Below, piece after piece: positions 32,812 through 40,050 of a stretch of DNA of 41,929 bases. Each line of letters starts with the position of its first letter. The stretch's first letter is position 1. A model generated the notes under the pieces. The model was not told the DNA's origin, did not search any database, and saw only the letters and a list, made by a program, of their open reading frames with translations. A program made the translations under genes and the position numbers. The stretch is taken from contig PLXO01000046.1 of assembly GCA_003151425.1 (NCBI GenBank), positions 1 through 41,929 on the forward strand. The letters run 5' to 3'. This DNA comes from Acetobacteraceae bacterium. GTDB taxonomy: Bacteria; Pseudomonadota; Alphaproteobacteria; Acetobacterales; Acetobacteraceae.

Positions 32812-34374
32812 TTACTTGCCGCCTTCCCGCTCTCGCCCGGCATAGTGCTCCAGAATGTTGCGCTTCTGGATCTTGCCGGTTGGGCCCTTGGGCAGCTCCG
32901 CCCAGATCTCGACCGACTTCGGCACCTTGTAATCCGCGATCTTGTCGCGGCAGAACGCGCGCAGGTCTTCGGCGCTTACGCTGCTGCCCGCCGCCAGGCT
33001 GACGACCGCATGGATGCGCTCGCCCCACCGCGCATCGGGCAGGCCAACGACCGCGACTTCATTGACGGCGGGATGCTCGGCCAGGACGTTCTCGACCTCG
33101 GTCGGGAAGACGTTGTAGCCGCCGGTCTTGATGCGGAACTTGGCGCGATCGCGCAGGTAGACGTAGCCTTCCTCGTCGACGCGGGCCATGTCGCCGGTGT
33201 GGATCCAACCGTCGCGGATCACCTCGCGATCCTTGTCCGGCGCGTTCCAATAGCCGGCGAAGGCGACCTCGGCGCGGACGACGAGTTCGCCGGTCTCGTT
33301 CATCGGCAGCGGCCGGCCGTCGTCGTCGACGATCCGCACATCGACAAACGGCAGCGGCTTGCCGGCCGAAGCCAGGATCTCGGGCCGCGAGGACAAACCA
33401 CGTCGATGGTCGCTCGGCATCAGCATCATCGACATCCCCATCAGCTCGGTGGTGCCGAACATCTGCAGGAACGGCCGGCCGAACGCCGCCATCGCCTCGC
33501 GGATCGTGGCCGGCGGTAGCGGCGAGGCGCCGTAGCCGATGAGGCGCAACGAGCTCACGTCGGTCTGCCCGAGCAGGGGCGACTCCAGCAACGAATTCAG
33601 CATGGTCGGCACAAGGACGGTGTTGGTTGTGCGCTCGCGCTCGATGAGACGTAGCGCGCGCTCGGCGTTCCATGGGGCCACGATCACGGTCGCCGCCGCG
33701 TGGAATACGTTGCGCATCATGTGCATCAGGGGAATGCCGGCGGCCGGCATGGCATGCAGCCAGCGCGTTTCGGCATCGATGCCCTCGCAAAGGGCGATGT
33801 AGAGGGTCGAGGTCAGGAAGCCCGCGTGCGGATAGATGGCGCCCTTGGGCAATCCCGTGGACCCGGTGGTGTAGGCGATCATCGCCACGTCGTGCGGCGT
33901 TTGAATTAGCGCGGGCTCGGCGAGCCCGGCCGTGACGAGGCGCTCGTACTCGCCGCTTGCCGACGTGCCGAATTCGATGACACGGACGTGAGATTGTCCC
34001 GCGTGCGGTCCGCCCAACGACAGGTCCGCGCCTTCGAGCAGCGGCAGATGCTCCGATTGGACGAAGATAATCCGCGGCGCGCAGTCAGCGACGAGAGCGC
34101 GCACTTCAGGGGCCGCCAGCCGCGGGTTGAGGCCGACGCGGACGGCGCCGATCTTCATGCATGCGCCGAACGTTTCGGCGACTTCGACGCAATCGGACGC
34201 GAGCACCGCGACCCGATCGCCCGGCGAAACGTCCATGCGCCGCATCGCGTGTCCGAGTGCGTCGGTGCGAGTGTGGTAGTCGCCCCAGGTGAGCCGGCGT
34301 GCGGCATCGACGAAGGCGTCCTTCGCCGCCCAGTGGGTCCCGTTCCGCCGGATCAGTTTGCCGAACGTCAGCAT
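32812..34374 (-). CDS. Acyl-CoA synthetase (AMP-binding, class I adenylate-forming)
   Basis: A 520-residue ligase that adenylates a carboxylic acid and moves it to CoA. Core motifs are VAMIAYTTGSTGLPKGAIYPH (A3 P-loop, about 165-185), MFGTTELMGMSMM (A5), GWIHTGDMARVDEEGYVYLRDRAKFRIKTGGYNVFPTEVE (A7-A8 hinge), and the A10 lysine in GPTGKIQKR near the C-terminus. Its ATG overlaps the upstream monooxygenase stop by one base (TAATG). The pairing suggests activation of an acid after monooxygenation. The exact acid is unknown. Confidence 0.9.
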   Translation of the reverse strand: MLTFGKLIRRNGTHWAAKDAFVDAARRLTWGDYHTRTDALGHAMRRMDVSPGDRVAVLASDCVEVAETFGACMKIGAVRVGLNPRLAAPEVRALVADCAPRIIFVQSEHLPLLEGADLSLGGPHAGQSHVRVIEFGTSASGEYERLVTAGLAEPALIQTPHDVAMIAYTTGSTGLPKGAIYPHAGFLTSTLYIALCEGIDAETRWLHAMPAAGIPLMHMMRNVFHAAATVIVAPWNAERALRLIERERTTNTVLVPTMLNSLLESPLLGQTDVSSLRLIGYGASPLPPATIREAMAAFGRPFLQMFGTTELMGMSMMLMPSDHRRGLSSRPEILASAGKPLPFVDVRIVDDDGRPLPMNETGELVVRAEVAFAGYWNAPDKDREVIRDGWIHTGDMARVDEEGYVYLRDRAKFRIKTGGYNVFPTEVENVLAEHPAVNEVAVVGLPDARWGERIHAVVSLAAGSSVSAEDLRAFCRDKIADYKVPKSVEIWAELPKGPTGKIQKRNILEHYAGREREGGK

Positions 34375-35543
34375 TATCGTGCGCCCGCTGTGAGGGCTGG
34401 CGCGCTATCGCCGGGTGCCGGCATGTTTGGCATAATCACGGCAGCGGCGAACTCTGCCAGCATTGCCATCTCGACCTCCTGGGGGAAGTAGCCGACGTGA
34501 TGCCACAGGAAGAATTCATCGACGTCATAGGCGGTGTGCAGCCGGCCGATTTCGTCGGCGACAAACTGGCGGGATCCTTCCCAAAGGCGACCGACCGGCA
34601 CATGATAGGGCGGCGCGTTGTAGGCGTAGTCGAACAAGTCAAGAAACCCCTGTTTGATATCCGCGCTCTCGGCGGCGTTGCGGCCGAGCACCAGGTGGCC
34701 GCCGATGGCGACCGCATCGCGCGCTGTCGTTGCGCGATCGGCGGCGTTCGCCTCTTTCAGGTAGTTCTCAATGACGATCGGGATGAAGTGCTCTTTTTCG
34801 GGCGCCACGAAAGAGACCATCTTGCCGCCTTCACGGGCCCAGAAGCGGACGGTTTCCATGCTGTGGCTGAACGGCGCGTAGACCGGCGGATGCGGCTGTT
34901 GCAGCGGCCGGGGGACGATGCCGATCTCCTTGAGACGGAAGTTGCCGTCGATCGTGTGCGCCGCGAAATCCTTGGTGGGGGGAAACTGCCAGTCCATGTC
35001 AGGCGGGATCTTCCAGAAGTCGCCCTGGATCGAGACCGTGGGCTTGGTCCACAGCGCTTTCACGATCCGCCAGTTTTCGATGAAGATCGCGCGGTTGCGC
35101 TGATCCGATGCGGATTTGTCCGACTCGGTCGAGGTGATTCCCAGATGCTGGCCGAAGGTGCCGACCCAGCGCTGCGTGTTGCCGCGGGAGAAGCCGGCGA
35201 ACACCCGCCCGCCGGTGAAGTGGTCGAGCATCGCGATGTTCTCGGCGAGCTGAATCGGATTGACGGCGGTCAGGTTCATGCCTAGCTGTCCGACCCGCAT
35301 CGACTTCGTATGCTGGGCGACGAAATAATTCCAGAAGAGCGGGTTCGTGGTCGTCTCGATGCCCTCGATCTGCATGTGCTGTTCGGTCATGCAGAAGCCC
35401 GAGTAGCCGAGCCGCTCGGCGAGCTGCATCTGCTCCCGCAGGCGGTCCATCAGCACCTGGAATCGCGCGGGGTCGGAGCCGGCGAGCTGCACGCGCTCGC
35501 CCCGGCCGCACATATACGGAACGACAAGGATGCTGAATTTCAC
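34374..35543 (-). CDS. Luciferase-like (LLM) flavin monooxygenase
   Basis: A 389-residue luciferase-superfamily oxidoreductase: VKFSILVVPYMCGRGERV, LGYSGFCMTEQHM, AQHTKSMRVGQLGMNLTAVNPIQLAENIAMLDHFTGGRVFAGFSRG, then YHVPVGRLWEGSRQFVADEIG. It would use reduced flavin to oxygenate its substrate. The GTG at 35541-35543 is preceded by AAGGAG 8 nt away and is chosen over an upstream TTG. It is translationally coupled to the acyl-CoA synthetase (TAATG), so the two form one operon. The substrate is not known. Confidence 0.88.
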   Translation of the reverse strand: MKFSILVVPYMCGRGERVQLAGSDPARFQVLMDRLREQMQLAERLGYSGFCMTEQHMQIEGIETTTNPLFWNYFVAQHTKSMRVGQLGMNLTAVNPIQLAENIAMLDHFTGGRVFAGFSRGNTQRWVGTFGQHLGITSTESDKSASDQRNRAIFIENWRIVKALWTKPTVSIQGDFWKIPPDMDWQFPPTKDFAAHTIDGNFRLKEIGIVPRPLQQPHPPVYAPFSHSMETVRFWAREGGKMVSFVAPEKEHFIPIVIENYLKEANAADRATTARDAVAIGGHLVLGRNAAESADIKQGFLDLFDYAYNAPPYHVPVGRLWEGSRQFVADEIGRLHTAYDVDEFFLWHHVGYFPQEVEMAMLAEFAAAVIMPNMPAPGDSAPALTAGAR

Positions 35544-35580
35544 GCCGCAGACTCCTTTCCGATGCAAGCCTGCGGCAGGT

Positions 35581-35705
35581 TTTCATTACAGCCGACAGGT
35601 GCAGCCCCTTATTACAGCCGGCAGGCGCAGCCCCTTACCGTCATGGCCGTCCCCGGGCTTGACCCGGGGATCAGACCCGGCCATCCGTCGCGGCACGGTG
35701 CCGCC
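35581..35705. repeat. Short tandem and GTCATGGCC-type dispersed repeat
   Basis: A 26-bp unit starting TTACAGCCGRCAGGYGCAGC occurs at 35586 and 35612. It is followed by GTCATGGCCGTCCCCGGGCT and a CGTCGCGGCACGGTG stretch, a copy of the family at 19542-19680. It lies in the promoter-side gap of the monooxygenase operon, where no gene is seen. Confidence 0.7.
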
Positions 35706-35826
35706 CCATTGGGGGGACGTCGCCAACACCGCGGCGATGCCCATCGCCACCCGCTCGGTCGGCGATCTGCCCCATGGTTCTCCCGGTAAATGCTATCGTG
35801 TTTTTGTTGGGCGTCCAGCAAATTAC

Positions 35827-36627
35827 TTATGCGTCCCCGGGCAGCGCGGCAAGGAAGCCGTCGATCAGCGCGTTGGTCTGCGCGCTTGCATCAAGTTGCG
35901 GGAAGTGACCGGTATCCGCAACGATTTCTATGCGGGCCGACGGAACGCTGGCACGGAGCATGTCGAGGTAGGGCGTGGTCTGACCCTCGCGCAGGGTCCG
36001 CCGCTCGCGCTTCTCGTTGCTGTAGGTCGCTTGCAGCGCCATGACCGGCACGCGCAGACTGGACAACGAGTTGGTGAGGCGTCCGGCGTCGTAGCGCTGC
36101 AGGTCGGTCAGCATCTTCTCCCCGATCGGTCTCGGCAAACGGCCCGCACGCTCGATGATCGACGCGGCCACGAACTTGTCGCTCCCGGCTGTGAACATGT
36201 CGTTGAACAAACCGTGCGAGAACGTTGCGTAACCGTCCGGTAGGGCGAAGCGCAGCTGCAGAACGTCTGCCATGGCGGCGGCGAACTGACTGCCGTCAAC
36301 GAGGATGACGCCTGCCGTCTGAGCGGGCGCCTGAAGAGCGGCCTCGATGACGACGCGGCATCCCATGCTGTGGCCGACCAGTACGACAGGCGGCAGAGCC
36401 AGCGCTCGCATGACCTCGGCCACGTCGGCGCCGTAGCGCTCGGTCGAGCACTCGGCTGCCGTTCCGGGGCTTGCACCATGCCCTCGCAGATCGACGGCGA
36501 CGGTCTGGTGGCGGGGCGAAAGATGCGCCACTTGCGCGTCCCAGTCGGTGTGCGCGCAGGCGAAGCCGTGCACGAACACGATCGGCGGCCGGCCATGGCC
36601 GGTCACGACATGATGAATGAGCGTCAT
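35827..36627 (-). CDS. Alpha/beta hydrolase
   Basis: A 266-residue alpha/beta-fold hydrolase: PPIVFVHGFACAHTDWDAQV with the oxyanion-hole HG, VAVDLRGHGASPG, the nucleophile elbow VLVGHSMGCRVV (Ser near residue 93), and the C-terminal histidine in VADTGHFPQL. Likely substrates are esters or acyl compounds, but they are not predictable. ATG 36625-36627 opens the conserved domain; the upstream frame is polar noise. It is isolated, with a repeat-bearing gap to the monooxygenase operon. Confidence 0.88.
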   Translation of the reverse strand: MTLIHHVVTGHGRPPIVFVHGFACAHTDWDAQVAHLSPRHQTVAVDLRGHGASPGTAAECSTERYGADVAEVMRALALPPVVLVGHSMGCRVVIEAALQAPAQTAGVILVDGSQFAAAMADVLQLRFALPDGYATFSHGLFNDMFTAGSDKFVAASIIERAGRLPRPIGEKMLTDLQRYDAGRLTNSLSSLRVPVMALQATYSNEKRERRTLREGQTTPYLDMLRASVPSARIEIVADTGHFPQLDASAQTNALIDGFLAALPGDA

Positions 36628-36785
36628 TGTCTGCCCCTGACACCTATCCGCAGCCGTTTCGCCCAAACCGGGTTCCCCGGATCGAGGCGAGTCGCCTGCG
36701 GACTCTGTTGCGGTCTCGCGTTTTCGACAAGCGTGCGCCGCCCGCCCATCTGCATCGCCGGACACCGCCCGGGCCGGCCCCGCGG

Positions 36786-37190
36786 TCAGGACAGATCGAC
36801 GGCGAAACGCTTAAGCTCGGCCAGGTCGCAATACCGCAGCGCGCTCTGCTCGGTGGCGCGCAACACGACGCGCGGTGCGGCGCCGGCGTCCAGCGCCTCC
36901 TGCCAGCGCGGGGCGCACAGGCACCAGCGGTCGTCGGGCTTCAGGCCGGCGAAACCGAACTCGGGCACCGGCGTCGAGAGATCGTTGCCCTGCGCCTTGC
37001 TGAACGCCAGGAACTCGGCGGTCATCACCACGCAGACGGTGTGGCTGCCGACATCCTCGCGGCTGGTGTCGCAGCAGCCGTTGCGGAAGAAGCCGGTCAT
37101 TGGGCTGACCGAGCAGGTGTCGAGCTGGCCGCCCAGCACATTGAGCGACGGTCGGCGTCCCGGACGCCCGGAGGCTTCATCGAATGGCAT
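36786..37190 (-). CDS. DUF2237 family protein
   Basis: A 134-residue protein with the well-conserved DUF2237 pattern: NVLGGQLDTCSVSPMTGFFRNGCCDTSREDVGSHTVCVVMTAEFL, GLKPDDRWCLCAPRWQEALDAG and APRVVLRATEQSAL. The repeated Cys residues (GCC, WCLC) are typical of the family, whose function is unknown. GGAG lies 8 nt before the ATG at 37188-37190. It is a monocistronic gene between the hydrolase and the cupin. Confidence 0.85.
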   Translation of the reverse strand: MPFDEASGRPGRRPSLNVLGGQLDTCSVSPMTGFFRNGCCDTSREDVGSHTVCVVMTAEFLAFSKAQGNDLSTPVPEFGFAGLKPDDRWCLCAPRWQEALDAGAAPRVVLRATEQSALRYCDLAELKRFAVDLS

Positions 37191-37471
37191 CGGCGATCTC
37201 CGTGTCTGCTTCGGTGTCTGCTTCGTCTGGCCGCGATCCGCGCACTGTAGCAGACTCGAGCATTATAGCAGATGGCGGCCTGCCTCGAAGTTGGCTGGTG
37301 GTCGTGCGGTAATCAAGGACAACGTGCCATCGTGATGCACCGAAATGCCCGTATTTTCTCTCCGAAAGGGCTGACAGAGACGATTCATCCTTCAATCAGC
37401 TCGCGCGTGATAGGCGATTGACAGCGGTGCCGCCACGCACGATGCCGCCCAGATCCGCAGGGAGCACGCGC
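37191..37471. other. Intergenic gap, divergent promoters expected
   Basis: This gap separates the minus-strand DUF2237 gene from the plus-strand cupin gene, so both promoters should be here. It holds a short GTGTCTGCTTCG tandem near 37201-37225. I see no gene and no clear promoter match. Confidence 0.4.
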
Positions 37472-38056
37472 GTGAGCCACAGCCACGACCAGCATCACGA
37501 TCACGACCATCATCATCACGACCATGACCAGCCTGCGCATGATCAGCGTGGGGACGATCAGCATGGGCACGATCGGCATGGCGCCCCCCCTGCACCCGGC
37601 TCGGTCGACTGGCGGCTGAACGGCGTGCGGGTGATCAAGAGCGATCAGCTCGACCCCAACACCGCGCAGACGCCGGGCATGAACCGCGCCGCGGCGATCA
37701 ACGCGGCACGCGTCGGCGCGCAGAAGATCTGGGCCGGCACGGTGAGCATCCACGCCAATGCGAAGACCGGCGCACACCACCACGGCGCGCTGGAAAGCGT
37801 CATCTACGTGGTGCGCGGCAAGGCCCGCATGCGCTGGGGCGAGCACCTGGAGTTCGTTGCCGAAGCCGAGGCCGGCGACTTCATTTTCGTGCCGCCCTAC
37901 GTGCCGCACCAGGAGATCAATGCCAGTACCGACGAGACGCTGGAATGCGTGCTGGTGCGCAGCGACAACGAGGCGGTGGTGGTCAACCTCGATATCGAGC
38001 CGGTCGAGAAGCCGGAAGCGGTCTACTGGGTCGATCCGATCCACCGGCATCCCTGA
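37472..38056 (+). CDS. Cupin protein with His-rich N-terminus
   Basis: A 194-residue protein. The first ~38 residues contain about 14 His in a H/D-rich stretch (SHSHDQHHDHDHHHHDHDQ...), likely to bind Ni, Zn, Cu or Co. The rest is a single cupin domain: AHHHGALESVIYVVRGKARMRWG..., EAEAGDFIFVPPYVPHQEIN, giving the HxH/E...H metal-site pattern. The GTG at 37472 is chosen because GGGAG lies 7 nt upstream; TTG at 37418 and an ATG at 37442 lie further up. The function is unknown; such proteins can be metal-dependent isomerases or oxygenases. It converges with the HprK-like gene. Confidence 0.78.
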   Translation: MSHSHDQHHDHDHHHHDHDQPAHDQRGDDQHGHDRHGAPPAPGSVDWRLNGVRVIKSDQLDPNTAQTPGMNRAAAINAARVGAQKIWAGTVSIHANAKTGAHHHGALESVIYVVRGKARMRWGEHLEFVAEAEAGDFIFVPPYVPHQEINASTDETLECVLVRSDNEAVVVNLDIEPVEKPEAVYWVDPIHRHP

Positions 38057-38155
38057 GTGGCCGTCCGGTAAGGACTGGCGAAACGTCACCATCGACCGCC
38101 TGGTCCGGCGCGCCAACCATCAGAGTTTCCGGACGGACACTGACCGGCGTGCGCC

Positions 38156-39268
38156 TCACGCCTGCGCGCTGATCAACCGGGCCAGCCGGTCGGCGACACA
38201 CGCAAGGTCGGGTCCGAGCGGCAGTCGCCAACACGGCAGGAGGCGGCACAGCCACGCCATCCGCGTGAACATCGCAGCGTCGGTCGGATCGACCTGGAGC
38301 AGCGAGCTCGGTGCCAGGGCCAGCAAGGCGCGGGCCGGGGTTTCCCGCGCGACCTCGAGCGACTCGTGCGAAGCCACCTGCGGCAAGACCACCTGCGGGA
38401 TGACAATACCGACCAGTCGGACCTCCGCTGTCAGCCGATCGGGAAGATGGCGGGAGATGTAGCTGGTGACCTTTGCCTGACCGCTCCAGGGTTCCTCGAA
38501 GACGTGGTCGTGATGGGTCATCAGCGCCGGGAAGCGGTCGAGATGCGCCTGATGCAGGCGCATCGTGCCATAAAGCGCGTGCGCGGTTGGGGCGTGTGCG
38601 GTTGGGGGCGATCCAGAGGGCGATCCGGCGTCGACCAGCACGTAGTCGTCGCCTGCCGCCGACAGGCCGGCGTGCATCGCGGCGAGCACCGTGGTCGACT
38701 TGCCGGTGCCGCCCGGCCCGACAACCAGCACGCCCGCGCCATCGATGCCGACCGCGCCGGCGTGCACCAGGTCGGCCCCGAAACCACGCGCCCAAGCATG
38801 CAGCAGCTTGCGCAGCGGATGGATGCGATCCCATAACGGTACCGCGTCCACATCGTTCATCCACACCACGGCGGTCGCGCTCCGCCGGTCGAGCATCCAG
38901 AACTGTCGGGTGTCGGGTTCATGCACCGCGGCGAAGCGGGCATCGCAGAAGCCGCGCACCTTGCCGGCGCGATCAACATCGTCCCGCTGCCATTGTATCG
39001 GCGGCAAATCAATGCCGGTCGAGGCGGCGTCCCACAGCAGGACGGTCAGGTCGGCGGTCGACTGCGGAGAAGTTTGCAGATGCGTGAAGACCGGCGCGAT
39101 GATCTCGCTGATCCGGGCGCCGGCGAACCGAAAACGCACAGTGCGGCGGGCGATGTACAGCCACAGGTCGGCGGTCCCGCGCTGGTCACGCGCGGTCACG
39201 AAGCTGGCATGGGCGGTTTGGAAAAATACCCCCGCGACCGTGGTTTCGACGTCTGACGGAGGGTCCAT
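38156..39268 (-). CDS. HprK-type kinase-like protein
   Basis: A 370-residue protein related to HPr kinase/phosphorylase. The P-loop GPGGTGKST is at 184-192, and the acidic GDD at 206-208 sits at the usual catalytic position (SAAGDDYVLVD). HprK-like kinases in peptide-modification clusters phosphorylate a precursor peptide; others act in polysaccharide or regulatory loci. The N-terminal ~165 residues have no strong family match to my eye. It has its own GAGGG 9 nt before the ATG and is preceded by a 20-codon ORF ending TGATG. The region 217-232 carries an APTAHA repeat. Confidence 0.78.
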   Translation of the reverse strand: MDPPSDVETTVAGVFFQTAHASFVTARDQRGTADLWLYIARRTVRFRFAGARISEIIAPVFTHLQTSPQSTADLTVLLWDAASTGIDLPPIQWQRDDVDRAGKVRGFCDARFAAVHEPDTRQFWMLDRRSATAVVWMNDVDAVPLWDRIHPLRKLLHAWARGFGADLVHAGAVGIDGAGVLVVGPGGTGKSTTVLAAMHAGLSAAGDDYVLVDAGSPSGSPPTAHAPTAHALYGTMRLHQAHLDRFPALMTHHDHVFEEPWSGQAKVTSYISRHLPDRLTAEVRLVGIVIPQVVLPQVASHESLEVARETPARALLALAPSSLLQVDPTDAAMFTRMAWLCRLLPCWRLPLGPDLACVADRLARLISAQA

Positions 39269-39330
39269 CAGCGGCCCTCGTTTCGGTACGGTGACGGTGC
39301 GGCAGCGTTAGGGACGGCGCGCTGCGTCAT
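39268..39330 (-). CDS. Possible 20-codon leader ORF coupled to the HprK-like gene
   Basis: A 20-residue ORF (MTQRAVPN...YRNEGR) starts at ATG 39328-39330 with a strong GGGGGAGG about 6-8 nt upstream, and ends TGATG, its TGA overlapping the kinase ATG by one base. The ribosome site and coupling make it look translated. The peptide has no recognised motif and could be a leader, or a chance ORF. Confidence 0.35.
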   Translation of the reverse strand: MTQRAVPNAAAPSPYRNEGR

Positions 39331-39405
39331 TGCCTGCCTCCCCCGTCATTTCCGTCTCCATCTCGTGCAGGGATCTCAGGCTGTACCTCGCGGCGATCCC
39401 TCCCG

Positions 39406-39470
39406 CTCGCGCCCTCCCCCCGACCATGGTCCGCTTCGCGGCCGACGCTCTCAGGGGGAGGCAGAGATTT
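39406..39470. repeat. Reverse copy of the CCCTCCCC/GCCGCGAAGCGG element
   Basis: CGCCCTCCCCCCGACCATGG, then TCCGCTTCGCGGCCGACGC and TCAGGGGGAGG, is the reverse complement form of the element at 21826-21880. It sits in the 207-nt gap between the PqqD-like and HprK-like genes. Confidence 0.7.
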
Positions 39471-39477
39471 TTGCCGG

Positions 39478-40050
39478 TCAGTCGGCGGCTTGCCGGTGCG
39501 GCCAGCCCTCGTTCCCTACCTCGTGAACCGGGTCGATCATCAGGAGCTCGTCCAGGTCCTCGAACCGGTGCAGCGTCATGCCGTCGAACGGCTGCTTGGC
39601 GGCCGGGCCGCCCCCCGCCGTGGGCCACAGTTGGTCGAAGCGCTCCAGCGGCAGACCGGCGAAGGCATCACGTGGTGCTTCCGGTGCATCGAGACCCGGC
39701 CCGCCCGCACCCGGTGCTGCTGGTGCATCGAGAACTCGCCGGGCGGCCTCCCCGACCGGCACGGCGCCAGCGGGATCCTCGCGGCGGATGATGCCGTCGC
39801 GATACAGCGCGATCAGGAAGCCATGGACCTGATCGGCGATCATCTCGCGTGGCGCCGTATAGGACGCGGCCAGCCGGTCAACCAGCTCATCCTGCGTGGC
39901 GCGGCGCAGCAGACTGTTCCAGGCTTGGGTGGCAGCGCCATCGAAGCGGAAATAGATGCCGCTCAGCAGGTCAATGACGACCGTTTCGCCCTCGATCGTA
40001 TCGTGCACGATATCATTCGGTCGAATGTAGAACACCTTGTCGTCAGGCAT
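39478..40050 (-). CDS. PqqD-like (RRE) protein with conserved-looking C-terminal tail
   Basis: A 190-residue protein. Residues ~1-95 form a PqqD-type winged-helix: MPDDKVFYIRPNDIVHDTIEGETVVIDLLSGIYFRFDGAATQAWNSLL, then AASYTAPREMIADQVHGFLIAL. PqqD domains recognise the leader of a modified peptide. The remainder is a Pro/Ala-rich linker and a tail LERFDQLWPT..., HRFEDLDELLMIDPVHEVGNEGWP, which I think recurs in PqqD-type proteins of related loci, though I could not search. Its ATG overlaps the upstream NTP_transf_5 stop by 8 nt, so the two are co-translated. Confidence 0.8.
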   Translation of the reverse strand: MPDDKVFYIRPNDIVHDTIEGETVVIDLLSGIYFRFDGAATQAWNSLLRRATQDELVDRLAASYTAPREMIADQVHGFLIALYRDGIIRREDPAGAVPVGEAARRVLDAPAAPGAGGPGLDAPEAPRDAFAGLPLERFDQLWPTAGGGPAAKQPFDGMTLHRFEDLDELLMIDPVHEVGNEGWPHRQAAD

